Origin: an uncultured Lachnospiraceae bacterium
Lineage (GTDB): Bacteria > Bacillota > Clostridia > Lachnospirales > Lachnospiraceae
Length of the DNA: 5,604 nucleotides
Direction: 5' to 3'
NCBI GenBank assembly: GCA_902803155.1
Contig: CADCOU010000354.1
Coordinates: forward strand, 1 to 5,604
Below, in pieces: positions 1 through 5,500 of the stretch. A program made the position numbers and the translations under genes. Each line of letters starts with the position of its first letter. Within the stretch, counting starts at the first letter, position 1. The notes beneath the pieces were generated by a model that was not told the origin of the DNA, did no database searches, and was given only the letters and a program-made list of their open reading frames with translations.

Positions 1-16
1 AAGGAGGGATAGAAAC

Positions 17-199
17 ATGGCTGGTAAATTAAAAATCACTCTTGTGAAGTCCCCGATCGCTGCGATTCCGAAGCAGAGGGCTACTGTGGAAGCTTTAGGT
101 CTTCGCAAGCTCAACAAGACCGTAGAGATGCCGGATAACGGCGCAGTCAGAGGTATGATTGCCCGCATTTCCCATCTCGTCAAAGTGGAAGAGATCTAA
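17..199 (+). CDS. rpmD: 50S ribosomal protein L30
   Basis: This is large-subunit ribosomal protein L30, a small bacterial r-protein of the 50S subunit. The 60-residue product has the usual length for short bacterial L30. It matches the family along its whole length: an N-terminal KITLVKSPI strand, a central TVEALGLRKLNKTVE segment, and the ending RGMIARISHLVKVEE, which resembles the E. coli L30 C-terminus. The ATG start is set by a strong AAGGAGGG site at 1-8 with 8 bases of spacing. It ends with TAA and is followed after 13 bases by rplO, the standard spc-operon order (rpsE-rpmD-rplO-secY). rpsE should lie just upstream of the window. No promoter is visible, so it is presumably transcribed from the upstream ribosomal operon. 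Identity is very secure. Confidence 0.97.
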   Translation: MAGKLKITLVKSPIAAIPKQRATVEALGLRKLNKTVEMPDNGAVRGMIARISHLVKVEEI

Positions 200-207
200 G
201 GGAGGTG
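200..207 (+). promoter_or_regulatory. Ribosome binding site that fixes the rplO start
   Basis: GGGAGGTG lies 5 bases before the ATG at 213. An in-frame ATG at 159 would give an 18-residue N-terminal extension, but it lies inside rpmD and has no comparable site. The family N-terminus (MDLANLSPAEGS) also begins at 213. Confidence 0.9.
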
Positions 208-212
208 TCACA

Positions 213-653
213 ATGGATTTAGCAAATCTGAGTCCGGCTGAGGGCTCCGTCAGCAGCAGTAACTTCAGAAGAGGCCGTGGACATGGTTCAGGCAACGGCA
301 AGACTGCCGGCAAGGGCCATAAAGGACAGAAGGCAAGATCCGGACAGCCGCGTATCGGTTTCGAAGGCGGCCAGATGCCTCTGTACAGAAGACTTCCGAA
401 GAGAGGCTTCAAAAATGTGGGAAGAGCACAGATCGAGACGATCAGCCTCTCCGCACTCGAGGCTTTCGAGGACGGCGCAGATGTTACCGTCGAAGCGCTT
501 CTGGAGAAAGGCATCATCCGTGATGCAAAGGATGGCGTAAAAGTCCTTGGAAACGGTGAGCTTACAAAGAAACTCAATGTAGCGGTAAATGCATACAGCG
601 CAAGCGCAAAGGCTAAGATTGAAGAATTAGGCGGAAAAGCAGAGGTGATCTGA
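213..653 (+). CDS. rplO: 50S ribosomal protein L15
   Basis: Large-subunit ribosomal protein L15, a 23S-rRNA-binding r-protein incorporated during 50S assembly. The product is 146 residues, typical for bacterial L15. The N-terminal part has the L15 start motif (LSPAEGS, 6-12) and a basic, glycine-rich rRNA-binding extension (RRGRGHGSGNGKTAGKGHKG, residues 19-38). The segment GFEGGQMPLYRRLPKRGFKN (49-68) is highly characteristic of the family. The globular C-terminal domain ends in KIEELGGKAEVI. The start at 213 is chosen over an upstream in-frame ATG because of the strong site at 200-207 and the family N-terminus. Its TGA stop shares one base with the secY ATG (TGATG at 651-655), so the two genes are probably translationally coupled. 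The NFRRGRGHG form of the N-terminus is, from memory, common in Clostridia. Confidence 0.97.
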   Translation: MDLANLSPAEGSVSSSNFRRGRGHGSGNGKTAGKGHKGQKARSGQPRIGFEGGQMPLYRRLPKRGFKNVGRAQIETISLSALEAFEDGADVTVEALLEKGIIRDAKDGVKVLGNGELTKKLNVAVNAYSASAKAKIEELGGKAEVI

Positions 654-1966
654 TGTTTAAAACGATACGCGATATGTTTCGGATAAAGGACATCAGGAAA
701 AAGCTGTTTTTCACATTCCTAATGCTGATCGTTATCCGTTTCGGCTGCCAGCTTCCGGTTCCGGGAGTAAACAGATCTTATTTTCAGAACTGGTTCAATC
801 AGCAGAATAACGGAGCGTTCAGTTTCTTCAGCGCTTTCACGGGTGGTTCCTTTGAACGAATGTCAGTGTTCGCACTGAACATTACGCCGTACATCACATC
901 CTCCATTATCATGGAGCTTCTCTCCATTGCGATCCCCGCACTGGAAGAGATGCATCGTGACGGTGAGGACGGAAGAAAGAAGATCTCGACCATTACCAGA
1001 TATCTGACCGTCGGCCTGTCTCTCTTCGAGAGTACTGCTATGGCGATCGGATTCGGCCGCAGTGGTCTGATCAAAAACTTTAATTTCTTTAGTGCCATAA
1101 CAGTTATTTTTGCCCTGACAGCCGGTTCCGCAATGGTCATGTGGATCGGTGAGAGGATCAATGAGAACGGTATCGGAAATGGTATTTCCATCGTCCTTCT
1201 CTTCAACATCCTTTCCCGTCTTCCGCAGGATCTGGCTGCTCTGTTCACTCAGTTTGTGACGGGCAAGAGCGTGGCAAAGGCCGGTATGGCAGTGGTCATT
1301 ATCATCGCAGTTATTCTGCTGACGGTAGTGCTAACCATTCTTCTTACCGCAGCCGTGAGACGCATTCCGGTTCAGTACGCAAAGAAAATGCAGGGCCGCA
1401 GGATGGTGGCAGGTCAGTCCTCCAACATTCCGCTGAAGGTGAATACCGCAGGCGTTATCCCGGTCATCTTCGCATCCTCACTGATGTCGATCCCGTCGAT
1501 CGTACTGAGCTTTACCGGAAAGTCAGCCAGAGGCATCTGGGCAAATATCTTCGGTATCCTGAACCAGAATAACTGGTTCAACATTAACCGCCCGATCTAT
1601 TCGATCGGCCTGGTACTGTATATTGCACTGTGCATCTTCTTCGCGTACTTCTACACTTCGATCACCTTCAATCCGATCGAGGTAGCGGATAACCTGAAGA
1701 AGCAGGGCGGTTTTATCCCGGGCATCCGTCCCGGCAGACCGACCAGCGACTATCTGCAGAAGATCCTGAATTATATCATTTTCATCGGTGCCGTTGGCCT
1801 GATGATCGTAGTGATCATTCCGATCTTCTTCAATGGTGTGTTCAATGCAAACGTATCCTTTGGCGGAACATCTCTGATCATTATCGTCGGTGTCATTCTT
1901 GAGACCATCGAGCAGATCGAATCACAGATGCTGGTCCGCAACTACAAGGGATTCCTCAGTGAGTGA
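653..1966 (+). CDS. secY: Protein translocase subunit SecY
   Basis: SecY is the channel-forming subunit of the SecYEG translocon in the cytoplasmic membrane. It exports unfolded proteins with SecA and inserts membrane proteins. The 437-residue product has the expected length and about ten hydrophobic segments, beginning with KKLFFTFLMLIVIRF (16-30). The plug/TM2 region lies around GGSFERMSVFALNITPYITS (64-83). Other family landmarks are GERINENGIGNGISI (166-180), the cytosolic loop RRIPVQYA (236-243), PLKVNTAGVIPVIFA (260-274), the SecA/ribosome-contacting loop KKQGGFIPGIRPG (349-361) and the C-terminal VRNYKGFL (428-435). The ribosome binding site (AGAGGTGAT, 641-649) lies within the end of rplO, and the genes overlap by one base. 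The secreted protein encoded at 4149-5426 would be a client of this channel. No anomaly is seen in the gene. Confidence 0.98.
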   Translation: MFKTIRDMFRIKDIRKKLFFTFLMLIVIRFGCQLPVPGVNRSYFQNWFNQQNNGAFSFFSAFTGGSFERMSVFALNITPYITSSIIMELLSIAIPALEEMHRDGEDGRKKISTITRYLTVGLSLFESTAMAIGFGRSGLIKNFNFFSAITVIFALTAGSAMVMWIGERINENGIGNGISIVLLFNILSRLPQDLAALFTQFVTGKSVAKAGMAVVIIIAVILLTVVLTILLTAAVRRIPVQYAKKMQGRRMVAGQSSNIPLKVNTAGVIPVIFASSLMSIPSIVLSFTGKSARGIWANIFGILNQNNWFNINRPIYSIGLVLYIALCIFFAYFYTSITFNPIEVADNLKKQGGFIPGIRPGRPTSDYLQKILNYIIFIGAVGLMIVVIIPIFFNGVFNANVSFGGTSLIIIVGVILETIEQIESQMLVRNYKGFLSE

Positions 1967-2015
1967 TCATACGATGAAAACTCGCGATCGGAAAATCAAA
2001 AAATAAAAACAGGGA

Positions 2016-2046
2016 GTGTGCCTTCGCCGGTCAGACGGAGACACAC
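2016..2046 (+). promoter_or_regulatory. Potential RNA hairpin in the secY-adk leader
   Basis: GTGTG (2016-2020) pairs with CACAC (2042-2046) and CTTCG (2022-2026) pairs with CGGAG (2036-2040, one G-U pair). One C-A mismatch separates the two blocks, giving an 11-position stem around a 9-base loop. No T-tract follows, so it does not look like an intrinsic terminator. Its 3' arm (ACACAC, 2041-2046) can alternatively pair with GTGTGT at 2065-2070, so two exclusive folds are possible just upstream of the adk ribosome binding site. The pairing is visible in the sequence; a regulatory role is inference. Confidence 0.4.
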
Positions 2047-2070
2047 TTCGTTGTGCGTTTAACAGTGTGT
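2041..2070 (+). promoter_or_regulatory. Alternative leader hairpin abutting the adk ribosome binding site
   Basis: ACACACT (2041-2047) is perfectly complementary to AGTGTGT (2064-2070), a 7-bp stem with a 16-base loop. It competes with the 2016-2046 hairpin for ACACAC. Its 3' base ends only 5 bases before the AGGAG of adk (2076-2080), close enough that forming it could affect ribosome loading. A shorter pairing of CACA (2042-2045) with TGTG (2052-2055) is also possible. Function is not shown by the sequence. Confidence 0.33.
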
Positions 2071-2087
2071 TTTACAGGAGAACAGGT

Positions 2088-2729
2088 ATGAAGATTATTA
2101 TGTTAGGAGCCCCGGGAGCCGGAAAGGGAACCCAGGCAAGGATGATCTCGGAAAAATACGGTATCCCGCAGATTTCGACCGGAGATATCTTCCGTGCGAA
2201 CATCCGCAATGAGACTGAACTCGGAAAAAAGGCAAAGTCCTACATGGATCAGGGACTTCTTGTCCCGGATGAGCTGACGCTGGATCTGGTCGTGGACAGA
2301 CTTGCACAGGATGACTGCGCAGGCGGATATATCCTGGACGGTTTCCCGCGTACGATTCCGCAGGCGGAAGCGCTTACCGGTGCACTGAAAGAACAGAATA
2401 CGAAGATCGATTTCGCGATCGACGTGGAAGTTCCGGATGACAATATCGTTCAGAGAATGAGCGGAAGAAGAGCATGTCCGAAATGCGGTGCGACTTACCA
2501 TATCCGTTACAATCCGCCTCAGCAGGATGGCATCTGTGATGGATGCGGAGCTGAGCTGATTCAGAGAGAAGACGACAAGGCGGAAACCGTCCAGAAGAGA
2601 CTGACCGTATACCACAGCCAGACCCAGCCTCTGATCGAGTACTACAAGGAGCAGGGTTGCATGCATTCTGTTGACGGTACCAGAACCATGGAAGAGGTGT
2701 TCGGGGATATCTGCGCGTTACTTGGCTGA
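2088..2729 (+). CDS. adk: Adenylate kinase, zinc-type LID
   Basis: Adenylate kinase catalyses ATP + AMP = 2 ADP in the cytoplasm and sets adenylate energy balance. The 213-residue product matches the long bacterial form. It has the P-loop GAPGAGKGT (7-15), the AMP-binding STGD (30-33), the DGFPR motif (84-88, Arg88 in the AMP site) and a LID domain with four cysteines at 130, 133, 150 and 153 (CPKCG and CDGCG). These form the structural zinc site typical of many Gram-positive enzymes. MSGRR (124-128) and the later arginine KRLTVYHSQT (170-179) supply phosphate-binding residues. The start at 2088 is chosen because the protein begins with the family-standard MKIIMLGAPG and AGGAG (2076-2080) sits 7 bases upstream. 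An in-frame ATG at 2016 would add 24 unrelated residues encoded by the hairpin region. It lies between secY and map, the usual Firmicutes order. Confidence 0.97.
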   Translation: MKIIMLGAPGAGKGTQARMISEKYGIPQISTGDIFRANIRNETELGKKAKSYMDQGLLVPDELTLDLVVDRLAQDDCAGGYILDGFPRTIPQAEALTGALKEQNTKIDFAIDVEVPDDNIVQRMSGRRACPKCGATYHIRYNPPQQDGICDGCGAELIQREDDKAETVQKRLTVYHSQTQPLIEYYKEQGCMHSVDGTRTMEEVFGDICALLG

Positions 2730-2759
2730 ATAGACATCTAGCTTACGGGAAGGCATATT

Positions 2760-3518
2760 ATGGCTGTATCTGTAAAGACAAAACGTGAAATAGAGCTGAT
2801 GCGGGAATCAAACCATCGTCTGGAGAAGGTTTTTGATGCGATGGAGAAAATGATCCGTCCCGGTATATCGACCTGGGAGATCGATCAGGCTGCGAGAAGA
2901 CTGATCGCAGAACAGGGCGGCATACCGAATTTCCTGGATTACGAGGGATATCCCGCTGCAGTATGCACTTCGGTCAACGAGGAAGTCGTTCACGGTATTC
3001 CGAAGAAGGAACGGATCCTTCAGGAGGGAGACATCATCTCGCTGGACTGCGGGCTGATCCTGAACGGATATCACTCCGATGCCGCCAGGACCTATGCGGT
3101 CGGGCAGATCAGTGAAGAATCGAGGAAGCTGATCGAGGTAACGCGGGAGAGTTTCTTTGAAGGACTGAAGTACGCCAGGGCGGGGCACCATCTGCATGAG
3201 ATCTCGAACGCGATCGGTGACTACTGCGAGAGCAGAGGATACGGGGTCGTGAGAGATCTCGTAGGTCATGGAATCGGAAGAGAGATGCACGAGGATCCGC
3301 AGATCCCGAATTTCCGGCAGAAGTCGAGAGGACTCAGACTTGTTGCCGGTATGACGCTGGCGATCGAGCCGATGATCGCGGAAGGCACCTGGGAGGTCGA
3401 CTGGCTGGATGACGGCTGGACCGTTGTCACGAAGGACAGGAAAAGGGCAGCGCATTACGAAAACACGGTGCTGATCACGGACGGAGAGCCGGAGATCCTG
3501 TCCAGGACACATGATTGA
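2760..3518 (+). CDS. map: Methionine aminopeptidase, type I
   Basis: This metalloenzyme removes the initiator methionine from nascent proteins when the second residue is small. The 252-residue protein is a single pita-bread catalytic domain of the usual type I length, without an N-terminal zinc-finger extension. All five metal ligands can be placed from the family pattern: Asp96 (SLDCG), Asp107 (HSDAAR), His170 (LVGHGIG), Glu203 (AIEPM) and Glu234 (HYENTV). The accessory histidines are His78 (VVHGIP) and His177 (REMHEDP). One small departure is ENTV at 234-237, where EHTV is more common. The ligand is kept, so activity is expected. The ribosome binding site is GGGAAGG (2747-2753), 6 bases before the ATG and 30 bases after adk. 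Its TGA overlaps the first ATG of the KOW gene by 8 bases. Placement between adk and infA is standard. Confidence 0.97.
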   Translation: MAVSVKTKREIELMRESNHRLEKVFDAMEKMIRPGISTWEIDQAARRLIAEQGGIPNFLDYEGYPAAVCTSVNEEVVHGIPKKERILQEGDIISLDCGLILNGYHSDAARTYAVGQISEESRKLIEVTRESFFEGLKYARAGHHLHEISNAIGDYCESRGYGVVRDLVGHGIGREMHEDPQIPNFRQKSRGLRLVAGMTLAIEPMIAEGTWEVDWLDDGWTVVTKDRKRAAHYENTVLITDGEPEILSRTHD

Positions 3519-3825
3519 GAGAGATATGGAAAAACTGGCTAGATCAATGGCGGGACACGATAAAGATCGAGTGTACGTGGTTGTTAAAGAAGATGACAGT
3601 TATGTATATCTTGCAGATGGGAAGAGCAGGACGCTGAAGCAGCCGAAAAAAAAGAAACGGAGGCATGTGCAGCTGATCATGCATCTCCCGGATGTGATTT
3701 CAGAAACTCTCGGAGCCGCTGCGATCGACAGCGATCTGGTCCACGTTTTAAGACTCTATAACTCAGCAGCCGGCGGCAGACCTGAAGCCGGCCGTTCCCG
3801 TACCGCAGAAACAGAAGTGAGGTGA
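3511..3825 (+). CDS. KOW-domain RNA-binding protein (L14e/L27e-like)
   Basis: A small, basic protein of 104 residues. The N-terminal part (about 9-54) has the KOW-type SH3-barrel pattern seen in ribosome-associated proteins: ARSMAGHDKDRVYVVVKED, then YVYLADGKSRTLKQPKKKKRRHVQ. The family is commonly annotated as KOW-domain or L14e/L6e/L27e-like, and Clostridia carry it between map and infA. Its exact role is not established, and RNA or ribosome binding is inferred. The basic PKKKKRR block (45-51) fits RNA contact. Residues 84-104 form a low-complexity Gly/Ala/Arg/Glu tail that looks disordered. The start is uncertain. ATG 3511 overlaps map and has AGGA (3504-3507) only 3 bases away. In-frame ATG 3526 (MEKLARS) has a purine-rich GAGAGAGA upstream and would give 99 residues. 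Its TGA (3823-3825) lies inside the infA ribosome binding site, so expression is probably coupled to infA. Confidence 0.85.
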   Translation: MIERDMEKLARSMAGHDKDRVYVVVKEDDSYVYLADGKSRTLKQPKKKKRRHVQLIMHLPDVISETLGAAAIDSDLVHVLRLYNSAAGGRPEAGRSRTAETEVR

Positions 3826-3829
3826 ATGT

Positions 3830-4048
3830 ATGTCAAAGTCGGATGTCATTGAAGTAGAAGGAAAAGTTCTTGAGAAGCTGCCGAATGCAATGTTCAAGGT
3901 TGAACTTCAGAACAAGCATGTTGTGCTTGCGCACATAAGTGGGAAACTGCGCATGAACTTTATCCGTATCCTTCCCGGAGACAAGGTGACAATTGAACTG
4001 TCCCCGTATGATCTTGACAAGGGCAGGATTATCTGGCGCGACAAATAA
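3830..4048 (+). CDS. infA: Translation initiation factor IF-1
   Basis: IF-1 binds the A-site of the 30S subunit and works with IF-2 and IF-3 during translation initiation. The 72-residue product is exactly the usual bacterial length and forms one OB-fold (S1-like) domain. Recognisable segments are IEVEGKVLEKLPNAMFKVEL (7-26), VVLAHISGKLRMNFIRILPGD (31-51, part of the rRNA-binding face) and SPYDLDKGRIIWR (58-70). The start is fixed by GAGGTGA (3819-3825), 4 bases before ATG 3830; another ATG at 3826 is out of frame. The preceding stop codon is embedded in the ribosome binding site, suggesting reinitiation. rpmJ and rpsM normally follow directly in Firmicutes, but here they do not, and no convincing terminator is visible after the stop. 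Confidence 0.97.
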   Translation: MSKSDVIEVEGKVLEKLPNAMFKVELQNKHVVLAHISGKLRMNFIRILPGDKVTIELSPYDLDKGRIIWRDK

Positions 4049-4056
4049 TTTTTGCA

Positions 4057-4069
4057 GAAATGTTTAAAA
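4057..4069 (+). repeat. 13-bp direct repeat, upstream copy
   Basis: GAAATGTTTAAAA occurs here and again, identically, at 4110-4122. The copies start 53 bp apart, about five turns of B-DNA, and bracket the promoter at 4074-4103. This copy lies just upstream of the -35 box. The arrangement fits binding sites for a regulator, but no known operator was recognised. Confidence 0.6.
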
Positions 4070-4073
4070 ATAC

Positions 4074-4103
4074 TTAACAAATGTGTAATATCTGTGCTAT
4101 ACT
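4074..4103 (+). promoter_or_regulatory. Sigma-A-type promoter for the secreted cell-wall gene
   Basis: The -35 box is TTAACA (4074-4079, 5 of 6 to consensus). After an 18-bp spacer comes the -10 box TATACT (4098-4103, 5 of 6), preceded by the extended -10 element TG at 4095-4096. The spacing predicts transcription starting near 4110. That gives a leader of about 39 bases before the ATG at 4149 and rules out the in-frame TTG at 4107. This is the clearest promoter between infA and the downstream gene. Confidence 0.78.
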
Positions 4104-4109
4104 GTTTTG

Positions 4110-4122
4110 GAAATGTTTAAAA
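4110..4122 (+). repeat. 13-bp direct repeat, downstream copy
   Basis: Second exact copy of GAAATGTTTAAAA, overlapping the predicted transcription start of the promoter at 4074-4103. A protein bound here would block initiation or early elongation. Bound with the copy at 4057-4069, it could act cooperatively or loop the DNA, because both copies lie on the same face of the helix. Confidence 0.6.
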
Positions 4123-4132
4123 CCAGTTTTTT

Positions 4133-4137
4133 GGGAG
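4133..4137 (+). promoter_or_regulatory. Ribosome binding site for the secreted cell-wall protein
   Basis: GGGAG lies 11 bases before ATG 4149. The spacing is on the long side, but it is the only purine-rich match in the predicted leader. It supports the start that gives a clean signal peptide. Confidence 0.55.
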
Positions 4138-4148
4138 CACTTGATATT

Positions 4149-5426
4149 ATGAGAAGGATATGCAGATTTACGCTGATTCTGGCGACACTGGTTTTCGTGT
4201 TTGCTTTTTCAGCGTTTGCGAAGGATTATACAAAAGAAGGAACGTATGTCTGGAAACAGGCAAACGGTCTTTATTATGCTTATGATGCAGCAACCGGGGA
4301 ACTGATCCGAAATCAGAAAGTCGGGAAATGCTATGTAGATGATAAGGGCACCCGATATCTCAATTGTTTTGTAGAAGGCATCTACTACAATACAAACGGG
4401 TTTGCGAGAAGAAAGTTCACCGGCGGATGGGTCAAGAGCGGCGGCCGTTATTACTATTTCAAGAACAGAAAGCTGCTGACCGGATATCGTAAGATCAATA
4501 ACAAGTATTATTATTTAGACAAGACCGGTGCAAGGCTCTCCGGCATTTATCGTGTGAAAGGCAAGTATCGTTTCTTTAAGAAGAACGGTGTGCAGATAAC
4601 CAAAAACGGCTGGAAAACGATAAATGGAAAACGATACTATATCAATAAGAACGGCGTTATCAAAGAAGGGTTCTTTACGGTCAATAAGAAAAAGTATTAT
4701 CAGACTGTTCTGACAGGTATCTATACCGGTCAGCAGGAGATTAACGGGAAACTCTATTATTTCTCTTCAAAAGGCGTGTACAGTGCCTCGATGACTCAAA
4801 AGCTCCGGGGCTCAGGCAAAACCGGAAAGTCTTCAGACATCCTGTTCTTTACAAAGTTCGAGTCGGGAAGCGTCGGATATGCGCAGACCGGCGGAGACAG
4901 CGGAAAAGCGTGCGGAAAATACCAGTTTGATTACCGTTATTCTCTGGTTCCGTTCCTGAATTACTGTTACAAAGCGAACAAGACGTTTTTCAAGGGATTT
5001 AAACCGTTTCTCAATATCTCACCGGGAAGCAGTTCTCTTATAAACAATAAGAAACTGTACGAAGCATGGGCAGAGGTTTACAAAGCGGATTCCAAGTATT
5101 TTTCTACCATGCAGGATAATTTTGCACTGGAGCATTATTATAAGCCGGTGGAAGATGCACTCGCAGCCAAGGGGATCAATCTTGCTGTCCGGGCTTATGT
5201 GTGCAGAGGAGCTGTTTTCAGTTATTCCATACAGCATGGACAGACTGTTGCGGTTAATGCGGTTATCAAAGCAGGACTGACAGACGCCGTCAGTGACAGG
5301 GATTTCCTGAAAAAACTGTATGATTACCGCTGGAAGGACTCCAAAGGCTGGGCAAAGAGAAGCGTGTTTAACTATCGTTATACGCAGGAAAAAGCTCTTG
5401 CTCTCAGTACATATGACGGTATTTAA
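4149..5426 (+). CDS. Secreted cell-wall-binding repeat protein with lysozyme-like C-terminal domain
   Basis: A predicted exported 425-residue protein. Residues 1-24 form a signal peptide: basic MRRICR, a hydrophobic core, and AFA before the likely cleavage at 24/25. Residues ~30-90 hold degenerate repeat-like sequence. About six ~20-residue cell-wall-binding repeats follow (92-212), with the pattern G-x-K-x-x-x-x-K-Y-Y-Y-x-x-K-x-G; only a few keep Trp (W94, W155). The C-terminal domain (~228-420) has KFESG (236-240) followed by DSGKACGKYQFDYRYSLVPF (250-269). The Glu and GxYQ spacing resembles lysozyme/transglycosylase active sites, so Glu238 is the candidate catalytic acid and a peptidoglycan hydrolase is the best guess; this is inference. 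The mature protein has five cysteines (61, 73, 255, 273, 352) and no LPXTG or C-terminal anchor. The start at 4149 is preferred because in-frame TTG 4107 and ATG 4113 fall at or beside the predicted transcription start and spoil the signal peptide. It has its own promoter and is visibly more A/T- and Lys/Tyr-rich than the ribosomal genes. Confidence 0.8.
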   Translation: MRRICRFTLILATLVFVFAFSAFAKDYTKEGTYVWKQANGLYYAYDAATGELIRNQKVGKCYVDDKGTRYLNCFVEGIYYNTNGFARRKFTGGWVKSGGRYYYFKNRKLLTGYRKINNKYYYLDKTGARLSGIYRVKGKYRFFKKNGVQITKNGWKTINGKRYYINKNGVIKEGFFTVNKKKYYQTVLTGIYTGQQEINGKLYYFSSKGVYSASMTQKLRGSGKTGKSSDILFFTKFESGSVGYAQTGGDSGKACGKYQFDYRYSLVPFLNYCYKANKTFFKGFKPFLNISPGSSSLINNKKLYEAWAEVYKADSKYFSTMQDNFALEHYYKPVEDALAAKGINLAVRAYVCRGAVFSYSIQHGQTVAVNAVIKAGLTDAVSDRDFLKKLYDYRWKDSKGWAKRSVFNYRYTQEKALALSTYDGI

Positions 5427-5427
5427 C

Positions 5428-5452
5428 CTGGATTTGTGCTGCCTGAATCCGG
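5428..5452 (+). terminator. Weak hairpin after the cell-wall gene
   Basis: CTGGATT (5428-5434) pairs with AATCCGG (5446-5452) through one G-U pair, around an 11-base loop, directly after the stop codon. The following bases (AGAATTAATTG) are A/T-rich but have no real T-run. It may mark the 3' end of the transcript, but it is a poor intrinsic terminator. Confidence 0.3.
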
Positions 5453-5463
5453 AGAATTAATTG

Positions 5464-5492
5464 TTGACAGGAATTGGTAAACTTGATAATAT
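5464..5492 (+). promoter_or_regulatory. Promoter of the tRNA-Leu transcript
   Basis: A perfect -35 TTGACA (5464-5469) is followed, after 17 bp, by TAATAT (5487-5492), with TG of an extended -10 at 5484-5485. An overlapping alternative -10, GATAAT (5485-5490), fits consensus better but at a short 15-bp spacing. Predicted transcription start is near 5499, about 26 bases before the mature tRNA. Confidence 0.72.
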
Positions 5493-5500
5493 ATCGCTTG

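Noticed and set aside
159..212. Upstream in-frame ATG extending L15 by 18 residues
   Set aside because: It lies inside rpmD, lacks a ribosome binding site, and the family N-terminus starts at 213 behind GGGAGGTG.
95..577. Minus-strand open frame across rpmD and rplO
   Set aside because: It is a Pro/Ser/Leu-rich shadow of the Gly/Lys-rich r-protein genes, not a real coding region.
2016..2087. 24-residue N-terminal extension of adenylate kinase
   Set aside because: The extension is encoded by the hairpin region, has no family counterpart, and the start at 2088 has a good AGGAG.
2103..2666. Long open frame on the minus strand across adk
   Set aside because: Antisense shadow of a clear adenylate kinase; the translation resembles no family and has no plausible ribosome binding context that I can see.
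2808..3512. Long open frame on the minus strand across map
   Set aside because: It is fully antisense to a gene with all catalytic residues conserved, has no recognisable domain, and is explained by the codon composition of map.
3769..3792. GCCGGC at 3769-3774 and 3787-3792 forming a GC-rich hairpin before infA
   Set aside because: It lies within the coding tail of the KOW gene, has no T-tract, and is likely a by-product of Ala/Gly codons; too little to call a terminator or regulatory element.
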